The notes: generated by a model from the sequence alone, not told the origin. Shown: positions 26,901-35,937, counted from the stretch's first letter. The stretch is DNA of 63,526 nucleotides from Phocaeicola massiliensis B84634 = Timone 84634 = DSM 17679 = JCM 13223 (GCF_000382445.1 NZ_KB905473.1:74517-138042); one strand, 5' to 3'. Translations and numbers: made by a program.

Positions 26901-27953
26901 ATTCTTGTCTACTACGATATCGCCTATATATGAATAATATTGATTTTTGGTGGCGTTTTGGTCATAGTCGTAATGTACAAAGCTGTCTTGTTTGGGTGTG
27001 AAATAATTTACTCCTCCAAAATAGCTTCCCACCCAGATAGTACCTTGCATATCTTTACAAAGGGAAAAGATAGATGGGTGGTTTAATCCTCCTACGTATT
27101 TGGGGATTTGGATAAGGGAATACTGTCCTGTTTTCGTACTATATTTATGTAGTCCGTCAAATGTTCCAAACCAGATGTTCCGTTCGCCGTCTTCCACAAA
27201 ATCACGAATTTGCCAGCTGCTGATTCCTGTGGGGGAACCGGGGCTGAAAGGCACTTGCCTGATTTCTCCTTTTTTGTTGATTCTGTATAATCCATACATT
27301 CTTGTTCCAATCCACAATTCTTTTTGTGAGCTTTCAAAAATGCGGTAGATGTCAATACCTCTGAGTACATGTGTTTCTTTCCCGCTGGAACGGTCATAGA
27401 AGAAAATTCCGTCATGCGAGCCAATACAGATTTTATTGGGTAACATTGTCAGGCAGGTGATGGGAGAAGTAATTCCGGTTTTTAGCATAAAGGTTGATTC
27501 CGTGGCTCCTGAAGAATGTTTGAATAAGGAATCACGTCTCATATACCACAGGTCTCCTTCAAGTGAAGTTAAAACCGGGATGCGGCTTCCTTTAGAAAGA
27601 CGACTGAATTGTTCGGTCTGTATATCAAATTTTATAATATCGTCATCGACTAAGAAAAAAATATTTCCTTGTTTGTCCTCAACGATGGATGAAACTTCAT
27701 TTCCCAACCAGATGGGAGCTGAATCATTGGAAGCGTTGCACCAACCTTTGAAAGCAGTGATTTGTTTGCCATCATACAGATTTATTCCCTCTCTTGTACC
27801 AAACCACATTCTTCCCAATTGATCTTGGTGTATGGACATAACCGATGGCTGCGTCAATCCTTCGGATAATCCAATATGCCTGAAATATTCGGCAGAAATG
27901 GGAGTATTTAATGCTAATAGTGCTAATAAGAGTAATAAATATTTGTATCTCAT
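23913..27953 (-). CDS. Hybrid two-component system regulator (HTCS)
   Basis: A 1346-residue one-protein phosphorelay typical of Bacteroides glycan loci. It has an N-terminal signal peptide, then a periplasmic double propeller with repeated Reg_prop motifs (GLTQPSVMSIHQDQLGRMWF; IRDFVEDGERNIWFGTFDGL), a Y_Y_Y domain (YTNLDPGTYTLRVAA) and a transmembrane helix near WWAFLLYIISFIGCLYYFI. The histidine kinase follows, with phospho-acceptor His828 (VSHEFRTPL) and ATPase motif DTGSGIAKND. Then come a receiver with Asp1142 (IISDIMMPKMSG) and an AraC-type DNA-binding end. It lies beside the SusCD cassettes and most likely senses an oligosaccharide and activates a neighbouring locus. Confidence 0.93.
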   Translation of the reverse strand: MRYKYLLLLLALLALNTPISAEYFRHIGLSEGLTQPSVMSIHQDQLGRMWFGTREGINLYDGKQITAFKGWCNASNDSAPIWLGNEVSSIVEDKQGNIFFLVDDDIIKFDIQTEQFSRLSKGSRIPVLTSLEGDLWYMRRDSLFKHSSGATESTFMLKTGITSPITCLTMLPNKICIGSHDGIFFYDRSSGKETHVLRGIDIYRIFESSQKELWIGTRMYGLYRINKKGEIRQVPFSPGSPTGISSWQIRDFVEDGERNIWFGTFDGLHKYSTKTGQYSLIQIPKYVGGLNHPSIFSLCKDMQGTIWVGSYFGGVNYFTPKQDSFVHYDYDQNATKNQYYSYIGDIVVDKNEHVWLSTDGGGISCTDKNWNIIHQFTAGGKNSIPHNNIKSICYDEENECIYIGTYLGGLSRYDLQTGQFYNYLERRKGEPNTPNEVVFHVKMWKGKLYLSARNGVFSLDTKTQKFHKLDIPIAYYEDFDIDPEGYLYLSGMFNLVCMHLDKLEASYIPLTQKGYNAKITRILATNNGAYISTLGGGLFFYDKKTHKTAHYTAEEHQLPSNFCYNVCLSPSGNILITSDKGVTSYSPEKNSFTTINLMRNFPTAHIISGCGIFASDQKRIYVGDTKGVTSFSEEEFHKANTFRHNPNLYFSELWINNQKVVAGDETGVLTKAFPYTQKLKLSHNQNNLILSFALPDYEQQLSQKQFQYKLDGFDKKWIKTSQTEVHYTNLDPGTYTLRVAAINNSSNQSGDITDKEISMQLTISAPWYATWWAFLLYIISFIGCLYYFISSRIAKRTLALSLEKERFEKQQIEQLNQEKLVFFTNVSHEFRTPLTLIISHIDIILQKSSLNPSIYNQILKIRKNAQQMSNLISELLEFRKLEQNHKTLQISQQDITPFLKEIYFSFVDYAHLRNIHYDFQLSETPTLCWFDSQLLEKVFFNLLSNAFKYTPDNGNIIISGRTTDNEVEISISDTGSGIAKNDVSQIFARFFQANNQKPGEYSSPGTGIGLALSKTIVEKHHGTITVDSTLGKGSTFTVRLPRNADVFQADKNIQLSNQQQESSIVPGSLDVLPETDTYLTESVHTENAEEKTHTVLLVEDNEELLQLLTELFSPFYEVICATNGEEGLKQVYEHKIDLIISDIMMPKMSGTEMCLQIKNNIDYCHIPLILLTALNSTEQNIEGLNRGADDYITKPFHAQLLLARANNLIRSRLLMQHQFDKKPISEIDLTCINPLDKDILKRTAESIEQHIDDTEYDIPVLCKEVGIGRSLLYTKFKALTGMTPNNFILNYRLKHAAALLQQYPDIPIAEVSDRCGFSSPVYFSRCFKNQYGCTPQNYRKEKKTES

Positions 27954-27988
27954 GTTGTTTTTCTTCGGTTTATATTAGATGTCGCTCA

Positions 27989-27996
27989 CAAAAATA
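27989..27996 (-). promoter_or_regulatory. -7 box upstream of the HTCS gene
   Basis: Minus-strand TATTTTTG fits TAnnTTTG and lies 36 bp before the ATG. No clear -33 TTTG at the right spacing is seen. Confidence 0.4.
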
Positions 27997-28135
27997 CGAA
28001 AAATATGGCAAATAGAGTAACCGTTAATGGTATTATGAGAATCTTTTTCTCTATGGTGATAAAATTGTCTTTGCAGAAAGAGTGGTATTTTCCGGGTATT
28101 TCAAATATAATAAGAAATGCCCGGAAAATAGGAGT

Positions 28136-28456
28136 TTATTTTTCTTCGTATTCGTGTTTTCGTTTGGGATTCATTGGAAACCAACCTTTCAATACGCGTT
28201 CCCGTTGCTCAAAAATTTCTTTTATAGTCCAAAATGACGAAAAAGAGAAAACGCCTATCAGTGAAGAAATGAGTATGTCGTTGATTAAGATTGAGCCGAT
28301 GATACCGGCTATTCCTAAAATCAGGAAAATCCACCAACAACGCGTTCCCCAATAATATTCGGCTTTGACCACGATGGGGTGGAAAAGACCGATTATCAGA
28401 AATGTACAAATGCCGATAACAATGCCGCCTAAATGGTAGTCAGTCAGCCATTCCAT
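28136..28456 (-). CDS. DUF4491 membrane protein
   Basis: A 106-residue protein with three hydrophobic segments (LGGIVIGICTFLIIGLF; WWIFLILGIAGIIGSI; ILISSLIGVFSFSSFW) and a short basic tail ending KRKHEYEEK. The length and the pattern HPIVVKAEYYWGTRCWWIF match DUF4491, a small inner-membrane family of unknown function common in Bacteroidales. Its ATG overlaps the stop of the upstream Lrp gene by 1 nt (TAATG), so translation is coupled. Confidence 0.8.
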   Translation of the reverse strand: MEWLTDYHLGGIVIGICTFLIIGLFHPIVVKAEYYWGTRCWWIFLILGIAGIIGSILINDILISSLIGVFSFSSFWTIKEIFEQRERVLKGWFPMNPKRKHEYEEK

Positions 28457-28920
28457 TATTTCCCGGTTTGAATAGGAATTTCTTTCTTGATACTTTGCTC
28501 CAAAGATATCATTGTTTCGGTAGCTGTAACACCGGGAATCTCCTGAATTCTGGAATTTAATATATCCATTAAGTGTTCATTGTCACGAGAATATACTTTT
28601 GTCAGCATGGTGTATGCACCGGTAGTAAAATGGCATTCCACTATTTCGGGAATCTTTTTTAATTCATTTACTACAGCTTTATACATTGAGCCTTTTTCTA
28701 GTTTGATTCCTACATACGTACATGTTCTATATCCTAAACTTTTAGGATTTACATGATATCCCGAACCGATAATGACGCCCAAATCAATCAATCTTTGTAC
28801 GCGTTGGTGAATAGCAGCACGGGAAACGCCACATTCTGCTGCGACATCTTTAAATGGGATGCGAGCATTTTGAGATATAATTTCAAGGATCTGTCTGTCA
28901 AGACTGTCTATTTTCTCCAT
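28456..28920 (-). CDS. Lrp/AsnC-family transcription regulator
   Basis: A 154-residue regulator with an N-terminal winged helix (LDRQILEIISQNARIPFKDV, then CGVSRAAIHQRVQRL) and a C-terminal RAM ligand-binding domain (TCTYVGIKLEKGSMYKAVV; VECHFTTGAYTMLTKVYS). Feast/famine regulators respond to amino acids and form octamers. It is coupled to the DUF4491 gene. The amino-acid specificity cannot be read from sequence. Confidence 0.9.
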   Translation of the reverse strand: MEKIDSLDRQILEIISQNARIPFKDVAAECGVSRAAIHQRVQRLIDLGVIIGSGYHVNPKSLGYRTCTYVGIKLEKGSMYKAVVNELKKIPEIVECHFTTGAYTMLTKVYSRDNEHLMDILNSRIQEIPGVTATETMISLEQSIKKEIPIQTGK

Positions 28921-28953
28921 AATATTTTGATTTTAGTGTTGTCAATCTGTAAG

Positions 28954-28961
28954 CAAATATA
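28954..28961 (-). promoter_or_regulatory. -7 box of the Lrp gene
   Basis: Minus-strand TATATTTG matches TAnnTTTG exactly and lies 33 bp before the ATG. Confidence 0.5.
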
Positions 28962-29036
28962 GGAATAGTTTTTAATTTATCTACTATTTTGAAAGAAAAA
29001 ACACATATTCTTTGAAAAAAAGTGCATTTTTTTAGT

Positions 29037-29441
29037 CTATAACTCTAATAACTTCTTGATTTCATTTATTTTGTTTCTTCGCTCAAAAGAAAAGGTATCA
29101 CTATGGCTGTCCAAATACTCTTTTAGATAGAGTGCTTTTGCTAAAAGGTATTTCTTTTCGTCCGGCTCTTTCAATAGAGCGTCTTGATAGAGCAACTCCG
29201 ATAACATATCGATTCGGGTCAGAAACTCTTGCCCTTCATAGTCTTGAGACAGATCGGTTAAAATATATTCCGCATCCTGTTCATAATAGAAGTGATGGCT
29301 ATGGTTAAAATAGGCTCGATAGATACTTTGTATCTTTAACTGAAACTCAGGACCATCCTCTTTTTTCTTTTCTTCCACCAGTTTTTCCAATGCTTCTATG
29401 AATTGGCGAACCAAACGCATAATATAATCTCTTTGTAACAT
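29037..29441 (-). CDS. Small helical cytoplasmic protein (DUF6483-like?)
   Basis: A 134-residue, all-helical, charged protein without signal or membrane segment. It begins MLQRDYIMRLVRQFIEALEK, a pattern I associate loosely with DUF6483, and ends with helices YLLAKALYLKEYLD and RRNKINEIKKLLEL that resemble TPR-type packing. It starts 3 bp after the stop of the CNNM/CorC-type gene, so the two are co-transcribed and possibly functionally linked. The function is unknown. Confidence 0.6.
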   Translation of the reverse strand: MLQRDYIMRLVRQFIEALEKLVEEKKKEDGPEFQLKIQSIYRAYFNHSHHFYYEQDAEYILTDLSQDYEGQEFLTRIDMLSELLYQDALLKEPDEKKYLLAKALYLKEYLDSHSDTFSFERRNKINEIKKLLEL

Positions 29442-29444
29442 ATC

Positions 29445-30731
29445 TTATTTATCTTCTTTGTTTTTGTCTGACAGGGTGACCAATATCTTATCGATGCGTG
29501 CTCCGTCCATATCTACAATTTCAAAAAGGAAATCGTTCCATTGGAGAAGTTCTCCGGTTTTGGGAACATGTCCCAACTGCTGCAGAATAAGTCCGCTCAA
29601 TGTGTTATAATTATATTCGGAATATAAATCTTCCATTTCAAAATGACTTAAGAAGTCATAGAAAGAACATTGTCCGTCTATCAGCCAACTGCCGTCTTTG
29701 CGGAGAATGATATCCGGTTCTTCCGAATCGCCGGGTAGTGCCCCTACCAATGCTTCCAATATGTCTTTCATTGTAATGACTCCTTGCAAACTGCCGAATT
29801 CATCGCAGATCAGTCCATATTTAATGTGGTGCTGGCGTATTTGTTCCAATACCTTATAGACATCCATGTTTTCATGGAAGTATTGTGCCGGACGAATAAC
29901 ATCACGCAGATTAAAGTTCACTTCTTCTAATTTACCGAAAAGATCTTTCAGGTAAACCACACCTATAATATTATCCAAAGTATTGTCTTGTGTCACCGGA
30001 TAAACTTGATATAAATGCTGGCATACAATATCATAAATCTGCTTGTTTCCCATATCTATATCAATAGATACTATATCATTACGATAAGTCATAATGGTAT
30101 TGATGCTGCGGTCGCCCAAAGAGAAAACGCGGTCTACGATATCTTGCTCTACTTCTTGTACCTCGCCATTCTCGGCTCCTTCGTCAATCATGGATTTGAT
30201 TTCTTCTTCCGTAACTTTTTCCTCTGCTGTATTTATATGCAGCAGGTTGAAAATCAGTGAAGTACTTTTTGCCAAAATCCATACGAAAGGAGAAGCTATG
30301 ACTGACAGCCAATACATGGGGCGTGCCAGTAGCTTGGCTGCGCGTGTGGATGCGCTCATTCCGATTCGTTTGGGGACAAGCTCTCCGAAAATAATGGTGA
30401 GATAGGTCACTAAGATGACAATCAGAATTTGTGCTATTATATGGGCATAAGTGACTGGTATGCCTGCTGCAGTCAGTACTTTGCTGAAATCAGACGCCAA
30501 TACATCGCCGGAATAAATACCGGTGAGAATACCAATCAGAGTAATTCCGATTTGTATGGTCGATAAAAACTTATCCGGGTCATTGGCTAATTTTAAGGCG
30601 ATACGCGCGGTGGAACTGCCGTGACGGACATCATTGTTCAGACTGCTTTTGCGAGCAGAAATCAAGGCTATTTCGGACATGGCGAATACCCCATTTAGTA
30701 AAATAAGTGCGATAATTATAACAATCTCCAT
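29445..30731 (-). CDS. CNNM/CorC-family membrane protein (hemolysin-like)
   Basis: A 428-residue protein in the order DUF21 transmembrane domain (about residues 1-190; starts MEIVIIIALILLNGVFAMSE, with FGELVPKRIGMS), a CBS pair (about 210-330; IMTYRNDIVSIDI, GVITMKDILEALVG) and a CorC_HlyC C-terminal domain (about 345-425). Family members are linked to magnesium or cobalt efflux and resistance; the older name hemolysin is historical. Translation leads directly into the small helical protein downstream. It is divergent from the NUDIX gene. Confidence 0.88.
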   Translation of the reverse strand: MEIVIIIALILLNGVFAMSEIALISARKSSLNNDVRHGSSTARIALKLANDPDKFLSTIQIGITLIGILTGIYSGDVLASDFSKVLTAAGIPVTYAHIIAQILIVILVTYLTIIFGELVPKRIGMSASTRAAKLLARPMYWLSVIASPFVWILAKSTSLIFNLLHINTAEEKVTEEEIKSMIDEGAENGEVQEVEQDIVDRVFSLGDRSINTIMTYRNDIVSIDIDMGNKQIYDIVCQHLYQVYPVTQDNTLDNIIGVVYLKDLFGKLEEVNFNLRDVIRPAQYFHENMDVYKVLEQIRQHHIKYGLICDEFGSLQGVITMKDILEALVGALPGDSEEPDIILRKDGSWLIDGQCSFYDFLSHFEMEDLYSEYNYNTLSGLILQQLGHVPKTGELLQWNDFLFEIVDMDGARIDKILVTLSDKNKEDK

Positions 30732-30759
30732 GTGAGTAATTTACATTTGTATTTGCTAA

Positions 30760-30767
30760 CAAATGTA
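30760..30767 (-). promoter_or_regulatory. -7 box of the CNNM/CorC gene
   Basis: Minus-strand TACATTTG fits TAnnTTTG, 29 bp before the ATG. It overlaps an 8-bp inverted repeat ACATTTGT/ACAAATGT at 30743-30767, a possible operator. Confidence 0.45.
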
Positions 30768-30830
30768 CTAAGAATTGTGTTTTCTCTTTCTTCTTTTAGA
30801 TTTAATTAATGAATTATCTGTCATTTAAGC

Positions 30831-30838
30831 TATCTTTG
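30831..30838 (+). promoter_or_regulatory. -7 box of the NUDIX-TPR-OMP transcript
   Basis: TATCTTTG matches the consensus and lies 29 bp before the NUDIX ATG. A clear AGGAG ribosome-binding sequence follows at about 30858, which is unusual in this genome type. Confidence 0.5.
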
Positions 30839-30866
30839 CGGTGTCTATAAAAGAAAAGGAGTAATT

Positions 30867-31391
30867 ATGCATCCACTAGAACTATTCAAGTACTGTCCCA
30901 AATGTGGTTCTTCACATTTTGTGGTGAATAATGAGAAGTCCAAACGCTGTGCGGATTGTGGTTTTGTCTACTACTTTAATTCAAGTGCCGCTACAGTGGC
31001 ATTTATCTTGAATGAGAGGAATGAATTATTGGTTTGCCGTCGGGGTAAAGAACCCAAGAAAGGAACACTGGACCTTTCGGGAGGGTTTATAGATATGTAT
31101 GAAACCGGAGAGGAAGGTGTGGCGCGTGAGGTGCTGGAGGAAACAGGACTGAAAGTGGAAAAAGCGGCATATCTGTTTTCGTTGCCCAATACTTATCTTT
31201 ATTCCGGCTTTTTGCTACATACCTTAGACCAGTTTTTCCTTTGTACGGTGGAAGATACGGCTCATCTTGAAGCGATGGATGATGTGGCGGATTCTTTTTG
31301 GATGCCGCTTGACAAAGTGAATCCTGAAGAATTTGGTCTTGACTCTGTACGTGAGGGAGTAAAACGTTTTTTGAAAGAATATAAATATTAG
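30867..31391 (+). CDS. NUDIX hydrolase with N-terminal zinc ribbon
   Basis: A 174-residue protein. Residues about 9-37 form a zinc ribbon (CPKCGSS...CADCGFVYY). The Nudix domain follows with the complete box GGFIDMYETGEEGVAREVLE plus ETGL (Gx5Ex7REUxEExGU). The layout recalls NudC-type NADH pyrophosphatases but is shorter than those, and I do not see the NudC SQPWPFPxS motif. It hydrolyses a nucleoside diphosphate linked to another moiety; the substrate is not known. It is followed after 8 bp by the large TPR gene. Confidence 0.87.
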   Translation: MHPLELFKYCPKCGSSHFVVNNEKSKRCADCGFVYYFNSSAATVAFILNERNELLVCRRGKEPKKGTLDLSGGFIDMYETGEEGVAREVLEETGLKVEKAAYLFSLPNTYLYSGFLLHTLDQFFLCTVEDTAHLEAMDDVADSFWMPLDKVNPEEFGLDSVREGVKRFLKEYKY

Positions 31392-31399
31392 AATAGAAT

Positions 31400-34303
31400 A
31401 TGAAGAAAAGGACTCTATTAATAGCTGCATTGATGGGGGGATGTGCTTTGCAAAGTATGGCCCAGCAAATTCTTCCCGATGACGTGGCAGGCGATAAGGA
31501 ATACCGAAGGGTATGCAGAGAATATGAATTGAAGTCAAAAAACAGTGTGGAGCTGTTGCAGGCTTATCTGGATAAATACCCGGATTCACGATATACAGAC
31601 AGGGTACGTTCTTTGATTGCTTCGGTGTATTTTGAAGAAGGTAAATATAAGGAGGCAATAGCTATGTTTAGGGCGTGTGACCTTGAGGCACTGCCTGATG
31701 CAGAACGCGATGATTGTGCCATGCGTCTTGCCACTTCTTATTTAAAGGAAGGTAATTTGCGCGATGCTTCCGTATGGTTCCTTTTACTGAAAGAGGTGAG
31801 CCCGCGTTATCAATCGGATGCCACTTATAACTTGGCTTATATCGATTATGTGGAAAAACGGTATAATAAGGCATTAGATGCTTTTTTATCTTTGAAAGAT
31901 GATGCTGTATATTCATCTTTAGTGCCTTATTATATAGGAGAGATTTATTTATTGCAAGGTAATTATGAACAGGCACGTTCGGTGGCTGAACGCTATTTGA
32001 AGGTTTATTCCGGTCATAAAGATGAGGCTCAGATGGAACGTGTTTTGGGAGAAGCCTGTTTTGGGCTGAATAATTACCAGGCAGCTATTGCACCGCTGGA
32101 ACGTTATCAGGGTGCGGTGTCGCGTCCGCAGCGTAAAGCGTTGTATGAGTTGGGTATGAGTTATTATTATACCGGTGTTTATTCAAAGGCGGCTGCCACA
32201 CTGGGTGAAACGACTTCGGTGAATGATGCTTTGTCTCAGAATGCATATTTGCACATGGGCTTGGCTTATTTGAATTTGAAGGAACGCAATCAGGCAAGAA
32301 TGGCTTTTGAGCAGGCGTCTGCATCAGGATTTGACCCGTTGGTGAAAGAGCAGGCTCTTTATAATTATGCTTTGTGTATACATGAGACTTCTTATTCTCC
32401 TTTTGCTGAATCTGTAACGGTATTTGAACGCTTCCTTAATGAATTTCCCAATTCGCCGTATGCCGAACGGGTAAATGATTACTTGATAGAGGTGTATATG
32501 AATACTCGTAGCTACGAAGCTGCATTGAAGTCTATTGCAAAGATTGAGCATCCGGGTGCACGAATCATGGAAGCAAAACAAAAGATTCTGTTCCGTCTCG
32601 GTACTCAGGCATTTGCTAATGCCGACTTTTCCAAAGCAATAGAATATTTTAACCGCTCTTTGGCTATCGGGCAATATAACATGTCTGCTAAGGCTGATGC
32701 ATATTATTGGCGTGGTGAGGCAAACTACAGACTGGAACACTATGCTCAGGCTGGAAATGATTTACGCCGGTACTTGGAATTCGCTCCCGATAAGATGAAT
32801 CGGGAGTACGGGCTGGCGCTTTACAATTTGGGTTATACTGATTTTAAACAAAAGAATTATAATGGTGCATTGAATTGGTTTACCCGTTTTGTTGACCGTG
32901 GAACTGTCAATGACCGTGCTGTACAGGCAGATGCTTACAATCGTATCGGTGACTGTAACTTTTATGCCCGCCGTTTTGATTCGGCCCGTCAGGATTATGC
33001 CCGTGCTGTGGAAATAGATCCTTCTTTGGGGGATTATTCTTTATATCAAGAGGCTTTTGTCCGTGGCTTGCAGAAGGATTATACCGGAAAGATACAAATT
33101 TTAAACCGTTTGATAGCGGATTACCCCGAGTCTCAATATCTGGATGATGCTTTGTATGAGCAAGGCCGTGCTTTTGTTCAAATGGAGGATCATACGAATG
33201 CTATTAATCGTTTCAATATTTTGTTGAAGAAATTCCCGGAAAGTAATATGGCCCGTCGAGCGGCTAACGAAATAGGTTTGCTCTATTATCAAGGAGATAA
33301 GTATCCGGAGGCTATCCAGGCTTATAAGCAGGTAATCACTAATTATCCGGGTAGTGAGGAGGCTCGTCTTGCCCAAAGAGATTTGAAGTCTATTTATATT
33401 GATTTGAATAAGGTGGATGAATATGCCAACTTTGCTTCTACCATTCCCGGTGGAGCCAATTTTGATGTGAACGAACGTGATTCGTTGACTTATGTTGCTG
33501 CCGAAAGGGTATATATGCGCGGTGAAATAGATGAAGCACGCAATAGTTTTACTCATTATCTGCAAACTTTCCCGGAAGGTGCATTTAGTTTGAATGCCAA
33601 TTATTATGTCGGGTTGATAGATTATAACCGGAAGGCTTACAATAGTGCGATAGAACATTTGGACAAAGTTTTGGCTTATCCCAATAATAAATATTCGGAA
33701 GATGCCATGATGATGAGTGCTGAGATGGCTTACTCGGCAAAGGACTATGAAAAAGCGTTGACTGTTTATAAGCAACTGAAAGATAAAGCTGTTTCGCCGG
33801 AACGCCGGCAGTTGGCAAAGACAGGCGTACTTCGTAGCGCTTATATGTTGGGCAATGGAGAAGAAGTAATGCTGGCGGCAACGGATTTGCTGGCGGAGAC
33901 AAAGGTTGCTCCTGAATTATCCAACGAGGCTCATTATTATCGTGCCAAGGCTTATCTGGATGCAGGAAAAGTGGAAGGTGCCATGGATGATTTGAAGATA
34001 TTGGCAAAAGACACTCGCAATATATATGGTGCAGAAGCAAAATATAAAGTGGCGCAGATTTATTTTGATGCCGGGCAGACAGGACAGGCTGAGAAAGAAG
34101 TCTTGGATTATATTGAAGTCAGCACTCCACATACTTATTGGTTGGCGCGTAGCTTTGTGCTGTTGTCTGATGTTTATATGAAATTGGGACGTAATTTAGA
34201 TGCTAAGCAATATTTGCTTTCATTGAAGCAGAATTACCAGGCAGATGATGATATTGCAGGAATGATAGAGAGCAGACTGAATAAGTTAAATGCCGAAAAT
34301 TAA
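31400..34303 (+). CDS. Large exported TPR-repeat protein
   Basis: A 967-residue protein with signal peptide (MKKRTLLIAALMGGCALQSMA) and then tetratricopeptide-type helix pairs along the whole length, e.g. YKEAIAMFRACDLEALP, YNLAYIDYVEKRYNKALDAF, YEQGRAFVQMEDHTNAINRF and YPEAIQAYKQVITNYPGSEE. No catalytic motif is seen. It should be a periplasmic scaffold, part of it resembling BamD/YbgF-type TPRs. It is followed after 5 bp by an outer-membrane beta-barrel gene, so the pair probably forms one envelope complex. The function is not known. Confidence 0.85.
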   Translation: MKKRTLLIAALMGGCALQSMAQQILPDDVAGDKEYRRVCREYELKSKNSVELLQAYLDKYPDSRYTDRVRSLIASVYFEEGKYKEAIAMFRACDLEALPDAERDDCAMRLATSYLKEGNLRDASVWFLLLKEVSPRYQSDATYNLAYIDYVEKRYNKALDAFLSLKDDAVYSSLVPYYIGEIYLLQGNYEQARSVAERYLKVYSGHKDEAQMERVLGEACFGLNNYQAAIAPLERYQGAVSRPQRKALYELGMSYYYTGVYSKAAATLGETTSVNDALSQNAYLHMGLAYLNLKERNQARMAFEQASASGFDPLVKEQALYNYALCIHETSYSPFAESVTVFERFLNEFPNSPYAERVNDYLIEVYMNTRSYEAALKSIAKIEHPGARIMEAKQKILFRLGTQAFANADFSKAIEYFNRSLAIGQYNMSAKADAYYWRGEANYRLEHYAQAGNDLRRYLEFAPDKMNREYGLALYNLGYTDFKQKNYNGALNWFTRFVDRGTVNDRAVQADAYNRIGDCNFYARRFDSARQDYARAVEIDPSLGDYSLYQEAFVRGLQKDYTGKIQILNRLIADYPESQYLDDALYEQGRAFVQMEDHTNAINRFNILLKKFPESNMARRAANEIGLLYYQGDKYPEAIQAYKQVITNYPGSEEARLAQRDLKSIYIDLNKVDEYANFASTIPGGANFDVNERDSLTYVAAERVYMRGEIDEARNSFTHYLQTFPEGAFSLNANYYVGLIDYNRKAYNSAIEHLDKVLAYPNNKYSEDAMMMSAEMAYSAKDYEKALTVYKQLKDKAVSPERRQLAKTGVLRSAYMLGNGEEVMLAATDLLAETKVAPELSNEAHYYRAKAYLDAGKVEGAMDDLKILAKDTRNIYGAEAKYKVAQIYFDAGQTGQAEKEVLDYIEVSTPHTYWLARSFVLLSDVYMKLGRNLDAKQYLLSLKQNYQADDDIAGMIESRLNKLNAEN

Positions 34304-34308
34304 AGATT

Positions 34309-35931
34309 ATGAAGAAAATAGCAATTATAGCGTTTGTGGGCTTGTTGCCTCTGTCGGCTGTATATGCACAGCAAGACAGTACTTTGAACCGCACTGTGGT
34401 AGTGGAGAATGAGTATAACCCTACTGTCATGGATGCTTCCAAAATAAATGTGTTGCCCAGGGTGGAAGAACCGGCAGTAGTGAAGAAAGGAATTGAGTAT
34501 GCTACGGCTTTGCGTCCTGTGGCTGCCTGGAATTATGAAGAAATGTTTCCTATAGTCCGTGAATGGGAATGGGAGAAGGCCAAACGAGGATATGTGCGTG
34601 TGGGTGCCGGTAATTATGGTAATGTGGACTTCAAGGCCGGATATATATGGGACATTACGAAAGGTGACCGTCTGAATGTTGCTACTTCATTGGATGGCAT
34701 GAATGGAACCCTGAAAGATGCAATTGATAATGATTGGAAATCCCGTTTTTATTCTTCTTCTTTCAATATAGGGTATAGACATAGTTTCAGGAATATGGAT
34801 TTGAATCTTGGAGGAGGATTTCATTCTCGTGTATTTAATTATATGTTGAGTCCGATTTCTTCTATCTCCGGCGAGAATGATAAACAGCATCACACACTGG
34901 GAGATTTCTATGTCGGGTTGTCTTCTACGGATGAAATGATGCCATTGCAATTTACTGTACAAACAGGCTTTCAGTATTTTAAACAGAAATATCCGGCAAT
35001 TTCTGATGAGAACAGCACGGAAAAAATAATTCATACAGCAGGTGATGTATGGGGAAAACTGAGCGATATTCAGCGTGTGGGTATTAAATTTGAAATGGAT
35101 AATTTATTTTATTCAGATGACTTGATGAAGGATTATACTTCTTTAGGTTTGAATCCTTATTATGCTATTGATGAAGATAGCTGGAGACTGCATCTGGGTG
35201 CGCATGTCGACTGGATGACCGGTAATGATAGCGGTATAGATGTAGCCCCGGACATTCGTGCTGAGTATATCTTCTCCGATAGTTATATTCTTTATTTGAA
35301 TGCACAAGGAGGCAGACAGGTAAACGATTATCGTATGTTGAGCCGCATCTCTCCCTATTGGGGAACAGAGCAGCAGCTTGATGCGACTTATGTCCCTTTT
35401 GATGCAACTTTGGGTTTTAAGGCGTCTCCTGTAAGTGGGTTATGGTTTAATATATTTGGTGGTTATCAGATACGTAAACATGAGTTATTCTGTACGTTAG
35501 TGCCTGCGGGACAATTTGTATATACGGGTTTTGTACAGGATAAAGGAAAAATTGGTTATGGAGGTGCAGAAGTGAAATATGGCTATAAGGACTATTTTGA
35601 TGCATCGGTAAAAGGTACGTATTACGGTTGGACAACAGATAGTGACGACGATATGATAGTTGCCATGAAGCCTGAAATGGAACTGAACTTTAAAGTTGAT
35701 GCCAAGCTGATGGACGGTTTAAAGCTTCGGTTAGGTTATGATTATGTAAAGCGTAAGGGTGAGGATGTCGATCCTGTCAGTAATCTGAGTGTGGGTGCTA
35801 CCTATGAGCTTTTAAAAGACATCTCTATCTTTGTGGATGTGAACAACCTGTTAAATAAACAATATTATTACGAAGGAGGATACCCTGCCGAAAAACTGAA
35901 TGTTTTAGGTGGTCTTACTTTTCGATTTTAG
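34309..35931 (+). CDS. Outer-membrane beta-barrel, TonB-receptor-like without plug
   Basis: A 540-residue protein with a signal peptide (PLSAVYAQQ). Alternating strands run from about residue 90 to the C-terminus, ending LNVLGGLTFRF with the terminal aromatic typical of barrel insertion. The late segment DISIFVDVNNLLNKQYYYEGGYPAEK is the classic C-terminal motif of TonB-dependent receptors. However, the protein is too short for plug plus 22-strand barrel and shows no plug. It is likely a smaller barrel derived from that family. It is co-transcribed with the TPR protein, and two hairpins follow. Confidence 0.82.
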   Translation: MKKIAIIAFVGLLPLSAVYAQQDSTLNRTVVVENEYNPTVMDASKINVLPRVEEPAVVKKGIEYATALRPVAAWNYEEMFPIVREWEWEKAKRGYVRVGAGNYGNVDFKAGYIWDITKGDRLNVATSLDGMNGTLKDAIDNDWKSRFYSSSFNIGYRHSFRNMDLNLGGGFHSRVFNYMLSPISSISGENDKQHHTLGDFYVGLSSTDEMMPLQFTVQTGFQYFKQKYPAISDENSTEKIIHTAGDVWGKLSDIQRVGIKFEMDNLFYSDDLMKDYTSLGLNPYYAIDEDSWRLHLGAHVDWMTGNDSGIDVAPDIRAEYIFSDSYILYLNAQGGRQVNDYRMLSRISPYWGTEQQLDATYVPFDATLGFKASPVSGLWFNIFGGYQIRKHELFCTLVPAGQFVYTGFVQDKGKIGYGGAEVKYGYKDYFDASVKGTYYGWTTDSDDDMIVAMKPEMELNFKVDAKLMDGLKLRLGYDYVKRKGEDVDPVSNLSVGATYELLKDISIFVDVNNLLNKQYYYEGGYPAEKLNVLGGLTFRF

Positions 35932-35937
35932 TTAAAT

